Below are positions 43,074 through 51,314 of a stretch of DNA of 51,624 nt, piece after piece. The DNA comes from CAZAKZ01 sp964485695 (GTDB lineage: Bacteria; Planctomycetota; JAFGQW01): contig CAZAKZ010000022.1 in assembly GCA_964485695.1 (NCBI GenBank), positions 1 to 51,624 on the forward strand, written 5' to 3'. The notes under the pieces were generated by a model. The model ran no database searches, was not told the origin of the DNA, and saw only the letters and a program-made list of their open reading frames with translations. The position numbers and the translations under genes are program-made. The stretch's first letter is position 1, and each line of letters opens with the position of its first letter.

Positions 43074-43793
43074 ATGAGAGGAATCTTTGTCACGGGTACG
43101 GACACGGGCGTGGGCAAGACCGTGGTGGCGGCCGGCCTGGCCCGGCTTCTCTCGGACGCGGGCCACGCCGTGGGCGTCTTCAAGCCCGCCGAGACCGGGT
43201 GCCCCGAGGCGGACGCCTGGCCGCAGGACGCCGGGTTCCTCCGGGAGGCGGCTCGCATGGACGAGGACCGGGCCGGGGTGGTGCCTTACGTCTTCGCCGA
43301 ACCCCTGGCGCCCCTGGTGGCGGCCCGGCGAAGCAGCCGGACCCTCGATGTGGAGGTCCTGGACACGGCCTTAAGAAGCCTGGAAAAGAAATACGAGTTC
43401 ATCGTGGCCGAGGGCGCGGGCGGCCTGTCGGTGCCCCTTTCGGAACACCTGGACATGGCCGGTTTCGCGGCCCGACACGACCTTCCCCTGGTCATCGTGG
43501 CCCGGCCCCATCTCGGCACCCTGAACCACACGTTTCTTACGGTCTACTACGCCCTTTCCCGGGGACTCCGGATGCACGGCGTGATCCTGAACGCATGCGA
43601 GGCCGTGGCCGGAGACGTATCCGTCCAGGACAATCCTCGAATGATCGAGGACATGTGCGGGGTGAAGGTCCTGGGCAATATCGGATTCCGGGGGGCCGTC
43701 ACGAGCCCCGAGGATGCCGCCACCGCCGTGAGGGAAGGGGTGGACGTGAACGAGGTCTTCAAACGATTCAATCTCGAAACAGGAGAACCATGA
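43074..43793 (+). CDS. bioD: Dethiobiotin synthetase BioD
   Basis: 239 aa from the ATG at 43074. A GTG at 43059 overlapping the bioA stop is a possible alternative that adds five residues. The P-loop GTDTGVGKT (8-16) and KPAETGC, AEGAGGLSVPL and HLGTLNHTFLTVYYA match BioD, which closes the ureido ring with CO2 and ATP. The last 4 nt overlap the bioB start, so translation is coupled. The frame continues upstream through bioA only as a shadow. Confidence 0.93.
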   Translation: MRGIFVTGTDTGVGKTVVAAGLARLLSDAGHAVGVFKPAETGCPEADAWPQDAGFLREAARMDEDRAGVVPYVFAEPLAPLVAARRSSRTLDVEVLDTALRSLEKKYEFIVAEGAGGLSVPLSEHLDMAGFAARHDLPLVIVARPHLGTLNHTFLTVYYALSRGLRMHGVILNACEAVAGDVSVQDNPRMIEDMCGVKVLGNIGFRGAVTSPEDAATAVREGVDVNEVFKRFNLETGEP

Positions 43794-44791
43794 TGCCGGA
43801 TATCCAGACCCTGCCGCGCAGGTGGGACGACCTGGCCGACCGTATCCTCGCCGGCGAAACACCCGGTCGCGAGGAGGCCCTGTCAATGCTCGAGGCCCCG
43901 GACAGTGAAGTCCTGGAGATCCTCGCCGCAGCCTACCGCATCCGCCGCCGTTACTTCGGGAACAGGGTGAAGCTGAATTACCTGGTCAACGCCAAGAGCG
44001 GCAACTGCTCCGAGGACTGCGGCTACTGCACCCAGTCCAGCCGGGCGAGTTCCGAGATCGACAGGTACCCCCTCCTGGACCACGCCGCCCTCGTGGAGAG
44101 CGCCCAAAAGGCCGTCCAGGTCCAGGCCACCACCTGCTGCATCGTCATGAGTGGCCGGGCCCCCAGCGACCGGGACGTGGACCAGGTGTGCGCTGCCGTG
44201 CAGGACATCAAGAAGACGAATCCAGAACTCCGGATCTGCGCCTGCCTCGGATTCCTCAAGGAGGACCAGGCCGAGAAGCTGCGGGCCTCGGGCGTGGACC
44301 GCTACAACCACAACCTCAACACGGCCGAATCGTATCACGAGGAGATCTGCACCACGCACACGTACGACGACCGCGTGAACACGGTGAACCGGGTCCGTGA
44401 GGCGGGACTCTCCCCCTGCGCCGGCATCATCATCGGCATGGGGGAGTCCCACGACCACATCGTGGACATGGCCTTTTCGCTCCGGGACATCGGCGCCGAT
44501 TCCATCCCCGTGAACTTCCTGCTCCCGGCCGAGGGAACGAAATTCGGGGACCGGGACACGGGGCTGAATCCCCGGTTCTGCCTGAAGGTCCTGAGCCTCT
44601 TCAGGTTCGTCTGCCCGGATCGAGAGATCCGCACCTCGGCCGGCCGGGAGGTGCACCTGCGCACCCTGCAGCCCATGGCACTCTACGCGGCCAACTCCCT
44701 GTTCGTGTCGGACTACCTCACCGAACCGGGCCAGGCGCCCCGCCTCGACTTAGACATGATCGAGGACCTCGGCTTCACTACTGGATCTTGA
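43790..44791 (+). CDS. bioB: Biotin synthase BioB
   Basis: 333 aa from the ATG at 43790, with AGGAG just upstream and ATGA overlap with bioD. It is a radical SAM enzyme: Cys73-x3-77-x2-80 (GNCSEDCGYC) binds the [4Fe-4S] cluster, and Arg and Cys residues in CIVMSGRAPS, YNHNLNTAESYHEEIC and REIRTSAGRE fit the [2Fe-2S] sulfur-donor site. It inserts sulfur into dethiobiotin. Its Fe-S needs link it to the SUF system in this window. Its 3' end overlaps the convergent protease gene by 14 nt. Confidence 0.96.
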   Translation: MMPDIQTLPRRWDDLADRILAGETPGREEALSMLEAPDSEVLEILAAAYRIRRRYFGNRVKLNYLVNAKSGNCSEDCGYCTQSSRASSEIDRYPLLDHAALVESAQKAVQVQATTCCIVMSGRAPSDRDVDQVCAAVQDIKKTNPELRICACLGFLKEDQAEKLRASGVDRYNHNLNTAESYHEEICTTHTYDDRVNTVNRVREAGLSPCAGIIIGMGESHDHIVDMAFSLRDIGADSIPVNFLLPAEGTKFGDRDTGLNPRFCLKVLSLFRFVCPDREIRTSAGREVHLRTLQPMALYAANSLFVSDYLTEPGQAPRLDLDMIEDLGFTTGS

Positions 44792-46997
44792 ACTTCACGG
44801 CGGGCGAGGTGCTCTTGACGATGGAGCCGGAGGAGCCCGACCGGAACACGCCCACGGCCACGTAGATCTCGATGCCGCGAAGGGCCGCCAGGTTGGGGAT
44901 GGACATGGAGGCCTTGGCCTGGCCCGTGTGGTCCAGGCTGCCCTTGAATCCCGGATAGGCCCCTGTGAGCGTGACGAGGAGGAGCTGATCCAGACCCAGG
45001 GGGATCAGGTACCCCTCGGGCAGGGCCAGGTAGTGCGGCAGGGTCGAGAAGGAGGCGCCCGCCACGTAGAGCATCCACTTGAAATAGGGGTCCTTGAAGG
45101 TGATGTTCATGGTGGAACCGATACTGCCCGTGCCGTTCAGTATCACCTCGGTGGTGGACATGTCCTGGCGGTTCGACCACGCCACGGCATAGGGCTCGCT
45201 GGTGCCCTGGAAGCGCTGGCGCTGGAGTCGGACGGTGTAGGTGCCGGTCACCGTGGGGTAGAACGCCAGGATCTCGAAGGGATTCTTGGTGTGGGCCGAG
45301 GACGCCACGACCTTCTTCGCTGGATCCTGGATCACCATGTCGAGGTCCATTTCCAGGACATCGGTGCTGTGGCTGCTGTTGGCCTTGGAGAACCAAAGAG
45401 CCACGATGCGGGTCCGGGTTCCCGCCTGGAGCTGGATGGGGATGTCCTTGTACCCGCCCGGGAAGGAGGAGGCGGTGAGGGTTCCGTCCACGTACTGTCT
45501 GTCCCGCACCACGGCATCGGCCGCGCTGGCGAGGACGCTCCCGACGCCGTCCTTGTCGGAGAGAACCGGATTCCCCTCCACGTTGTGCCACGCCGACGCC
45601 ATGAGGATCGCCTTCAGGGTGTAGGTGTGCGTCCTCAGGTTCGAATCCCGGGTGCCGAGGAGGGCGGCCACGCCGCAGGTCATGGGACTCGCGGAGGACG
45701 TACCGTTGAAGCCACTGAAGATCCAGGGGCTCTTCTCCGACAGTGACACCACCTCGTCCCCCGGCGCGACCACCTCGGGCTTGTCGTGGCCTTCCGAGGG
45801 ATTCTTGTACGAGGAGTAATCGGCCATCTTGTCGTCTTCCCAGTCCAGGGTATCCCCGTCGTTGTAGCAACCCGTGGTGGTGACGTTGTAGGCGTTGCCG
45901 GGGGTAGTGATGCTGGGTGCCGGAGAGGTGCCCTCGTTGCCGGCGGAGTTGAACATCATGACCCCGAAGTTCCGTATGGTGTAGTCGAACCACCGGTCCA
46001 GGAAGTCGATCTTGCCGCGCTTGAGATTCCACCAGGAGCAGTTTCCGTACGAGATCCCGGCCTTGATGCCGAGATCCCAGGCCTTGGGAGCGCCCGCGTC
46101 TCCGTGGCCGGTGGCGGAGTAGAGCTGGGGCAGCTCCCGGGCCACGCCGAAGTACTTGGAGTGCTTGCTGCAGATGTTCCCCGCCACCGCCGTGGCGTGG
46201 ATGTCCGCGTTTCCGGAGTTCAGCCGGGTCACCGTGGGCAGGTACGGATGGCCGGTGGCCACGTGGTCGGGATCGTTGACCATGATCTTGATTGTAGAGC
46301 CCTTGCCCGTGATGCCCCGGGCGTGCATCGTGGGCGATCGGAGGGTTGGCTGGGCATTGTGGTTGGTTGTATACCACCTGGGTGCACAGTGGTAGGCGCG
46401 GTTCACCCGGGCATCGGCGGCCACCTCCATGATTTCGTTGGCGGGAATCCAGGCGATGACCACGGGCCAGCAGGTGCCCGTGTACGAGACCTCGCAACCT
46501 CGAGCCGCCAGCCCCAGAGCCAGGGCCCGGGTGTGCGGGAGGAAGAACTGTTCCGCCGTGTTCCGGGCCACACGACGCGCATCCTCCTGGGTCGAGCCGC
46601 CCAACAGGGCCTCCTCCAGCACAAGCCGGAAGTCGGGCACGCCGGGAACGTTCATCCACAGGGCGGTCTCCAGGGGTGTGGTCGCCGGATTCGCCCGGAG
46701 CACCCGGCCGTACAGATCCGGCGACAGCTTCTGGTAGTGGGCTGTCTCGAGGTCCGACTCACGGCGGAGGAGCTTGTCCACGTCCACCTCGGTACCGTCC
46801 AGCGTCCGGGCGGTCCGGCGGATGATCCCCTTTTCGCGGTCCAGGGTCCTCACCTCGAGGACGGTGAGGCCCTGGTAGACCAGATCGTGACGGGTCCGGG
46901 AGAGGATTTCCTGGGCAGTGGAGTCCGCGCTGCAGAAGGTCCAGCCGGCCGGGATCAAGATCAGGGTGAGCACCCAGACGGAGAACACGTTTCGCAT
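44778..46997 (-). CDS. Secreted S8 (subtilisin-family) serine protease with shared C-terminal domain
   Basis: 739 aa from the ATG at 46997 (AAGGA upstream); the start gives a signal peptide (about 1-24). A pro-region of about 200 residues precedes the catalytic domain. His267 in DIHATAVAGN, Asn354 in FNSAGNEGT (oxyanion hole) and Ser434 in GFNGTSSASPMTCGVAALL are clear. The catalytic Asp must be Asp242 or Asp244 in IKIMVNDPDH, an unusual context lacking the common DTG. Residues about 500-620 read as a PPC-like beta domain, and the last 115 (ILNGTGSIGSTMNITFKD...GSLDHTGQAKASMSIPNLAALRGIEIYVAV) are the C-terminal domain found on other exported proteins here. Confidence 0.88.
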   Translation of the reverse strand: MRNVFSVWVLTLILIPAGWTFCSADSTAQEILSRTRHDLVYQGLTVLEVRTLDREKGIIRRTARTLDGTEVDVDKLLRRESDLETAHYQKLSPDLYGRVLRANPATTPLETALWMNVPGVPDFRLVLEEALLGGSTQEDARRVARNTAEQFFLPHTRALALGLAARGCEVSYTGTCWPVVIAWIPANEIMEVAADARVNRAYHCAPRWYTTNHNAQPTLRSPTMHARGITGKGSTIKIMVNDPDHVATGHPYLPTVTRLNSGNADIHATAVAGNICSKHSKYFGVARELPQLYSATGHGDAGAPKAWDLGIKAGISYGNCSWWNLKRGKIDFLDRWFDYTIRNFGVMMFNSAGNEGTSPAPSITTPGNAYNVTTTGCYNDGDTLDWEDDKMADYSSYKNPSEGHDKPEVVAPGDEVVSLSEKSPWIFSGFNGTSSASPMTCGVAALLGTRDSNLRTHTYTLKAILMASAWHNVEGNPVLSDKDGVGSVLASAADAVVRDRQYVDGTLTASSFPGGYKDIPIQLQAGTRTRIVALWFSKANSSHSTDVLEMDLDMVIQDPAKKVVASSAHTKNPFEILAFYPTVTGTYTVRLQRQRFQGTSEPYAVAWSNRQDMSTTEVILNGTGSIGSTMNITFKDPYFKWMLYVAGASFSTLPHYLALPEGYLIPLGLDQLLLVTLTGAYPGFKGSLDHTGQAKASMSIPNLAALRGIEIYVAVGVFRSGSSGSIVKSTSPAVKFKIQ

Positions 46998-47316
46998 GGT
47001 GTTGATTTCCTTCTCTTCAGCGCCGAGCCGCAGTCCTCCTGGACACGGCAGCTGTGGTTCCAACGATTCTCCGACGGGAATGCGAGAAGACCCGTGCTCG
47101 TACCCCTGTTCCAGGATCAAAGACCCGTAAATGATACCGCATTCCGGAGAAATGATCTGAGCGGAAAATCAGGCGAGGTTCCAAAAAAGTCGCCATGGGC
47201 CCCGGTTTTCCGTAGGATCCCGCCCTTTTCTCGAGTTGACACGAGAATTCGAGGAAGTACCATTGCGACTGGAAGCGGCTCGTCGCTCCTTTCCACCACC
47301 GGAGGATATCCACCCC
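46998..47316. other. Divergent intergenic region between protease and esterase
   Basis: About 320 nt, no gene. The promoters of both secreted-enzyme genes should lie here. AAGGA precedes the protease ATG and GGAGG (47301-47305) the esterase ATG. No palindrome or sigma-54 element was noticed. Confidence 0.4.
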
Positions 47317-48516
47317 ATGATCCGACCCGCCCCCGGCATACTCGCATTCTTGACGCTCCTCGTCCTCGTCTCGAGCGTTCCCGCCCAGGTGAAACCCGTC
47401 AAGCGCCTGCCTGCAGACGTCCGCAAGGCCATCCGCAAGGCGGTGGAGGGCAACGAAAAGGCCCGGGAGCGCATCTCCGGCGTGGGCCCCCTCACCCGCC
47501 AGGCAGCCGAGGAGGTGGTGAAGAAGGTGCTCGGGAAGCGGCGGTTCAAGAAGCTCAAGTCCGGGCGACACACCCACGAGATCGAGGTCGACGGCGCCGT
47601 GCTGCAATACACGCTCGTCGTACCCAAGAAATACACCTCCAGGCGCGCGTGGCCGCTGATCCTCTCGCTCCACGGCGCCGGCGGAAACGGTCCGGGAGAG
47701 ATCGACTTCATCTGGTCCCGGCACCTGTCGAGCTGGAAGGGACTCATCGCAGCGCCTTCGGGCAATCCGCCCGGCGCGCAGTGGTTTCCGGCGCAGGAAG
47801 CCTTCGTCCTGAAGGTCCTTGAGGACGTCTGTTCCCGGGCCCACATCGACACGAACCGCGTCTACTGCAACGGATTCTCCAACGGGGGCAACGGCGCCTG
47901 GTTCTACGGCGAGAACCACCCCGGCCGTTTCGCCGCCATCTGCACCCGCGGCGGCGGGAATCCCAGCCCCGGCCTCCTCGTGAACCTTCTCCGCGTTCCC
48001 ACCTACATCATCCACGGGGAGTCAGACCCGGTCATCAAGGTGGATCACGACAGAAAATGTGCCGGAGATCTGAAGAAGCTCGGGTACGAGGTGGTCTACA
48101 CCGAGGTGAAGGGCGGGGGTCACAAGCCCTTCAACGAGGAGAACCCGAAGGTACTGAAGTTTTTCCTGGATCACCCCCGGGATCCCTGGCCGAAGCGATT
48201 GAAGTTCCGCGTGCCGGGAGGAAAGCGGTTCCGGAACCTGTGGCTGGAGGTGCCCGCAGGCGGCAGCCGCACCGTGGTGGTGGCCGAGATGAAGGAGGAC
48301 AACGTCGTGGAGATCCAGGGCGCTCGGAAGGCGGTGCTCTGGCTGTCGGACAACCTCGTGGATCTGGACCGCGAGGTCGTGGTTCGACTGGACGGCAAGG
48401 AGGCCTTCCGCGGCGTGGTGCCACGCAGCCTCGAAGTCCTGGTGACCGACGTCCGGCAGCGGTGCGAGCGACAGAACCCGGCCTGGGCGCGCCTCGATGT
48501 GGGCAACGGCTCCTGA
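47317..48516 (+). CDS. Secreted alpha/beta-hydrolase, PHB-depolymerase/feruloyl-esterase-like
   Basis: 399 aa from the ATG at 47317, preceded by GGAGG and giving a signal peptide (about 1-24); the frame is open to 47236 without these. The hydrolase domain has LHGAGGNGPG (oxyanion loop, about 119-128), the nucleophile Ser188 in GFSNGGNG, Asp237 in HGESDPVI and His269 in GGGHKPF. This is the arrangement of LpqC-type polyhydroxyalkanoate depolymerases and feruloyl esterases. The N-terminal 75 residues are a charged helical region, and the last 110 a beta-rich extension. Exact substrate unknown. It converges with the thioredoxin-like gene, 4 nt apart. Confidence 0.8.
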   Translation: MIRPAPGILAFLTLLVLVSSVPAQVKPVKRLPADVRKAIRKAVEGNEKARERISGVGPLTRQAAEEVVKKVLGKRRFKKLKSGRHTHEIEVDGAVLQYTLVVPKKYTSRRAWPLILSLHGAGGNGPGEIDFIWSRHLSSWKGLIAAPSGNPPGAQWFPAQEAFVLKVLEDVCSRAHIDTNRVYCNGFSNGGNGAWFYGENHPGRFAAICTRGGGNPSPGLLVNLLRVPTYIIHGESDPVIKVDHDRKCAGDLKKLGYEVVYTEVKGGGHKPFNEENPKVLKFFLDHPRDPWPKRLKFRVPGGKRFRNLWLEVPAGGSRTVVVAEMKEDNVVEIQGARKAVLWLSDNLVDLDREVVVRLDGKEAFRGVVPRSLEVLVTDVRQRCERQNPAWARLDVGNGS

Positions 48517-48520
48517 CGAA

Positions 48521-49456
48521 TTACTCCGCCGCCACCTTCTCCAGCCACGTCGTGATCTTGTCCACGTCGAAGGCGCGGTTGGGCACGGACATGAGAGGCG
48601 CGTCCTTCTTCACGGAATGCCGACTCCCGTCCTTGTTCAGGATGAAGAAACAAGGCACGCCGTGAACCCGCATGACCTGGCCGTACTCCCGATCCAGAGA
48701 GAGGCCGCGGTGCATGGAGCCCTGGTTCATGCGCACGTGGATGAACTTCTCCTCCAGAACCTGCCGGACCTCGGGGTGGGCCAGGCGCTCCTCCACGGCC
48801 ATGACGTAGGGACAGTACGGGCCGTACCATTCCAGGAGGACCTTTTTCCCCTCCTTGGCGGCGCGCTCCACAGCGCTCCGGATCTCGGCCCGGATGGGTT
48901 CGTCCGCCACGCTGGCATCGGTCAACTTCTTCATGGCCTCACGAACATCGGCCTTGTCCGAGGTGAAGAGCGGCTCGAGGGCCCCGTCCCGCAGGGCGTC
49001 GATACGCCGGCAGGCGCCCGATCCCACGGCCGTAGCGGCCGTGAGGTGTTTCAGGGCGGCCTGGGTGTCCCCGGCCTCCACCGCCAGGGTGGCCAGACCG
49101 ATGTGGGCGTGGATGGTGGCGCTGCACTCCGCGTGGTTCAGCGATTCCTCGAAGTTCTTGCGCGCCCCCTCCACGTCCTTCACGCCTTGCCGGAACTCCC
49201 CGGCCTGGACCCACAGGTAGGAGCGGTACGCGTCCGGGATGTCCTTCTTCCGGGCTGCAGCCTCCAGGATTTCGACACCTAGAAGGGCATCGCCCTTACT
49301 CTTGGCCCGGGCCGCATCCTGGAGTTCCTTCTTCATCACGATCCGGAAGATGCGCAGCTGGCCGTAGACCGCCCAGTCGGCCAGCACCCTCTTCATGTGC
49401 GCCCGGTTCGGGCTTGTCTCGAGGAAGTGCGTCGTGTGCCCGATCACGATGCGCAT
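48521..49456 (-). CDS. Thioredoxin-like protein with TPR region, 3' part of a frameshifted gene
   Basis: 311 aa as read, but it lacks a signal peptide and a ribosome-binding site, and its N-terminus continues the protein encoded upstream in another frame. Residues 20-150 are helical, TPR-like. The thioredoxin fold runs from about 190 to the end: VLLEWYGPYCPYVMAVEE holds Cys215, where the usual resolving Cys is Val218, and VHGVPCFFILNKDG has the cis-Pro268. It is thus a monothiol or non-redox thioredoxin-like domain, unless other cysteines take over. Restoring one base near 49467-49475 would fuse it to the fragment upstream, giving one exported protein of about 450 aa. Confidence 0.7.
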   Translation of the reverse strand: MRIVIGHTTHFLETSPNRAHMKRVLADWAVYGQLRIFRIVMKKELQDAARAKSKGDALLGVEILEAAARKKDIPDAYRSYLWVQAGEFRQGVKDVEGARKNFEESLNHAECSATIHAHIGLATLAVEAGDTQAALKHLTAATAVGSGACRRIDALRDGALEPLFTSDKADVREAMKKLTDASVADEPIRAEIRSAVERAAKEGKKVLLEWYGPYCPYVMAVEERLAHPEVRQVLEEKFIHVRMNQGSMHRGLSLDREYGQVMRVHGVPCFFILNKDGSRHSVKKDAPLMSVPNRAFDVDKITTWLEKVAAE

Positions 49457-49865
49457 GTCGCCCCCGGGGCTCGTGTAATTTGGACATGGCCAGGTGACCG
49501 TGGGCGTCCGTGCATCCGGGGTCGAGGCCGATGGCCTCCTGGTAGGCCTCGCGCTCCGAGTTGTATCGCTTGTACTTGCAGTAGATCTCGCCCAGCTTCA
49601 CCAGATCCATGGCGCCGGGCTTCCCCTTCAGGTCCTTCTGCCAGCCGGCGAGATCCTGGCAGGCCTCCCAGCGTTTCAAGGTGTCCTTGTACTCCACGTC
49701 CACGTCGAGGGCCTTCTCGTACTCGGCGAGGGCGGCCTTGAAATCCCGAGCGGCCTCGGCCTTCCGGGCCGCCTTGTACGGCGTGGAGGCATCCTGGGCT
49801 GTAGCCGCAAATACAAAGAAAGCGAGCAGCCCCAGAGCGGTGATTCCAGAAAGTAAGATTTTCAT
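49296..49865 (-). pseudogene. Signal peptide and TPR part of the same frameshifted gene
   Basis: From the ATG at 49865 the protein has a signal peptide (MKILLSGITALGLLAFFVFAATAQ) and TPR-like helices (YKAARKAEAARDFKAALAEYEKAL and YNSEREAYQEAIGLDPGCTDAHGHL). After LAMSKLHEPRG the frame turns into Arg/His-rich sequence of low protein quality to the stop at 49296. The real continuation is in the frame of the adjacent thioredoxin-like entry (GDMRIVIGHTTHFLETSP). The shift lies in a CCCC-GGGGG run, a typical place for a sequencing error, but a true mutation or programmed slip cannot be excluded. Confidence 0.65.
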
Positions 49866-49997
49866 GGTGAAGTGCCTCGTGCAGCGGAACCCCGATGCAG
49901 CCTGCGGGACGCTGCCTTCCCGCCGGCGCTGGACCCCAGGGGTCACGGTACTATTGTTTGAAGCCACCGTCAAGGCCGGGGCAATCGGTTCGCCTCC

Positions 49998-51314
49998 TCA
50001 GGACGCTCTGAGCGCCTGCGCAAGAAGCTCCTCCTCCTCCAGGGCTTGCCCGTCTTTCGCAACCTCGTTCCAGGCCTGCTCCACCCGTGCGCAGGCTTCC
50101 CTCCTCGAGAAGCCCAGGCTCTCGAGCGCACCGGAGACAGTCTCGATGTCAGCAGTGTCTGCAATTGCAGACGCCTTGACCACCGGGATCTCCATGAGGG
50201 CGGCCGCGTCCGGGCCGGAGTCCACGGAGATCCTCTCCGACCGAGGTCGCCAGTTCAGCCCCGTTTCCATATTCCCCGAGACCTCGAGAAGACCTGCGTG
50301 CAACAGCGCGTGGCACCGGGTGCATACAGCGACCTCGTTCGCCGGAAGGGTCCGGCCGCCGTGAGACCGGTATTCGATGTGGTGAGCGTGGAGCTTCCCC
50401 CGGTGGCCGCACCCCGGATTTTGACACCTGTCCCCGTCGCGAAGCTTTACCCGGCGGGCAAGGCTCTTCGAATTAATTTTCGGATTCGGTTGATCGATGT
50501 CTTCTTCCAGAGCATCCACAGCGGCGTCGCCACCCAGCCTATCAACGCTCTCGGGAGAGACCTCGACCGGACCGTCCCCGGTCATGAGCCTCGTCCGGCG
50601 GCATTCCGGACACTGGTGATACAGTATCGTGTATGGGGAATCGTTTCGCTCTCTGCGTCCCTCTGGTGTTCCCTCGGAATCCGTTTCCAGAAATCGCTCC
50701 GTCATGTAGAGGATGATGTCCTTGGGCTCCAGCCGCTCTTCCCCCAGGGCCGGCGCGATCTCCGCGCCCGCTTTCTCGAGCGCGGTCTCCAGCCGCTGCT
50801 TTTCCTCCAGGGTCAGTTCCAGCGTGAACTTCACCGTCAGGTTGGGGAGACCATACCGGTCGGTGCGAGGGTGAGAGCGGTTTTTCCGGACGGCGTCCTG
50901 CACTTCGGCACGGAGTTCGGCGAAGGAGCGGTCCCTGGCGAACGCGAGCCACGATTTCTCGGTATCACTCTTCGCCACGCGTGTGATCAGCTTCAGCGCA
51001 GACCAGGAGAGCTTCCCGTTTTCAAACGCCTCCCGGCACAAGGGGAGCGAATCGATGATTTCCGCCACGCGCAAATGCTCGTACGTCTCGGAGCGCTGCA
51101 TGCCGAAGTGGCGCTCGGCATACTGCATGATGCTGGGATGGCCCAGCTGGAGATACTGCCTGGAGGACGAAAGGGCGGCGAGCAGACGGGCAAAACGCAG
51201 CCGGGCACGATTGCCGATGCGGAAGGCCTCGACCAGGTGTGTATGTATCTGATCAGCGGAGGCGAGCGGAACGACGGGAGTGGAGAGGGTGGATGCCGGT
51301 GCGGGTGCGATCAT
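49998..51314 (-). CDS. HNH endonuclease with RuvA-domain-III-like C-terminus
   Basis: 438 aa. The N-terminal 200 residues are helical and resemble the DUF222-type region that often precedes HNH domains (RLRFARLLAALSSSRQYLQLG and AERHFGMQRSETYEHLRVAE). A CPECRR at 235-240 may bind metal. The HNH domain spans about 287-340: Cys297, Cys302, His309/311/312 (KLHAHHIEY), then Cys331-x2-Cys334-His335 and His339. Such proteins nick or cut DNA and often belong to mobile elements. The last 50 residues (DIETVSGALESLGFSRREACARV...EEEELLAQALR) look like RuvA domain III, the helical module that contacts RuvB. No mobile-element ends were found around it. Confidence 0.85.
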   Translation of the reverse strand: MIAPAPASTLSTPVVPLASADQIHTHLVEAFRIGNRARLRFARLLAALSSSRQYLQLGHPSIMQYAERHFGMQRSETYEHLRVAEIIDSLPLCREAFENGKLSWSALKLITRVAKSDTEKSWLAFARDRSFAELRAEVQDAVRKNRSHPRTDRYGLPNLTVKFTLELTLEEKQRLETALEKAGAEIAPALGEERLEPKDIILYMTERFLETDSEGTPEGRRERNDSPYTILYHQCPECRRTRLMTGDGPVEVSPESVDRLGGDAAVDALEEDIDQPNPKINSKSLARRVKLRDGDRCQNPGCGHRGKLHAHHIEYRSHGGRTLPANEVAVCTRCHALLHAGLLEVSGNMETGLNWRPRSERISVDSGPDAAALMEIPVVKASAIADTADIETVSGALESLGFSRREACARVEQAWNEVAKDGQALEEEELLAQALRAS

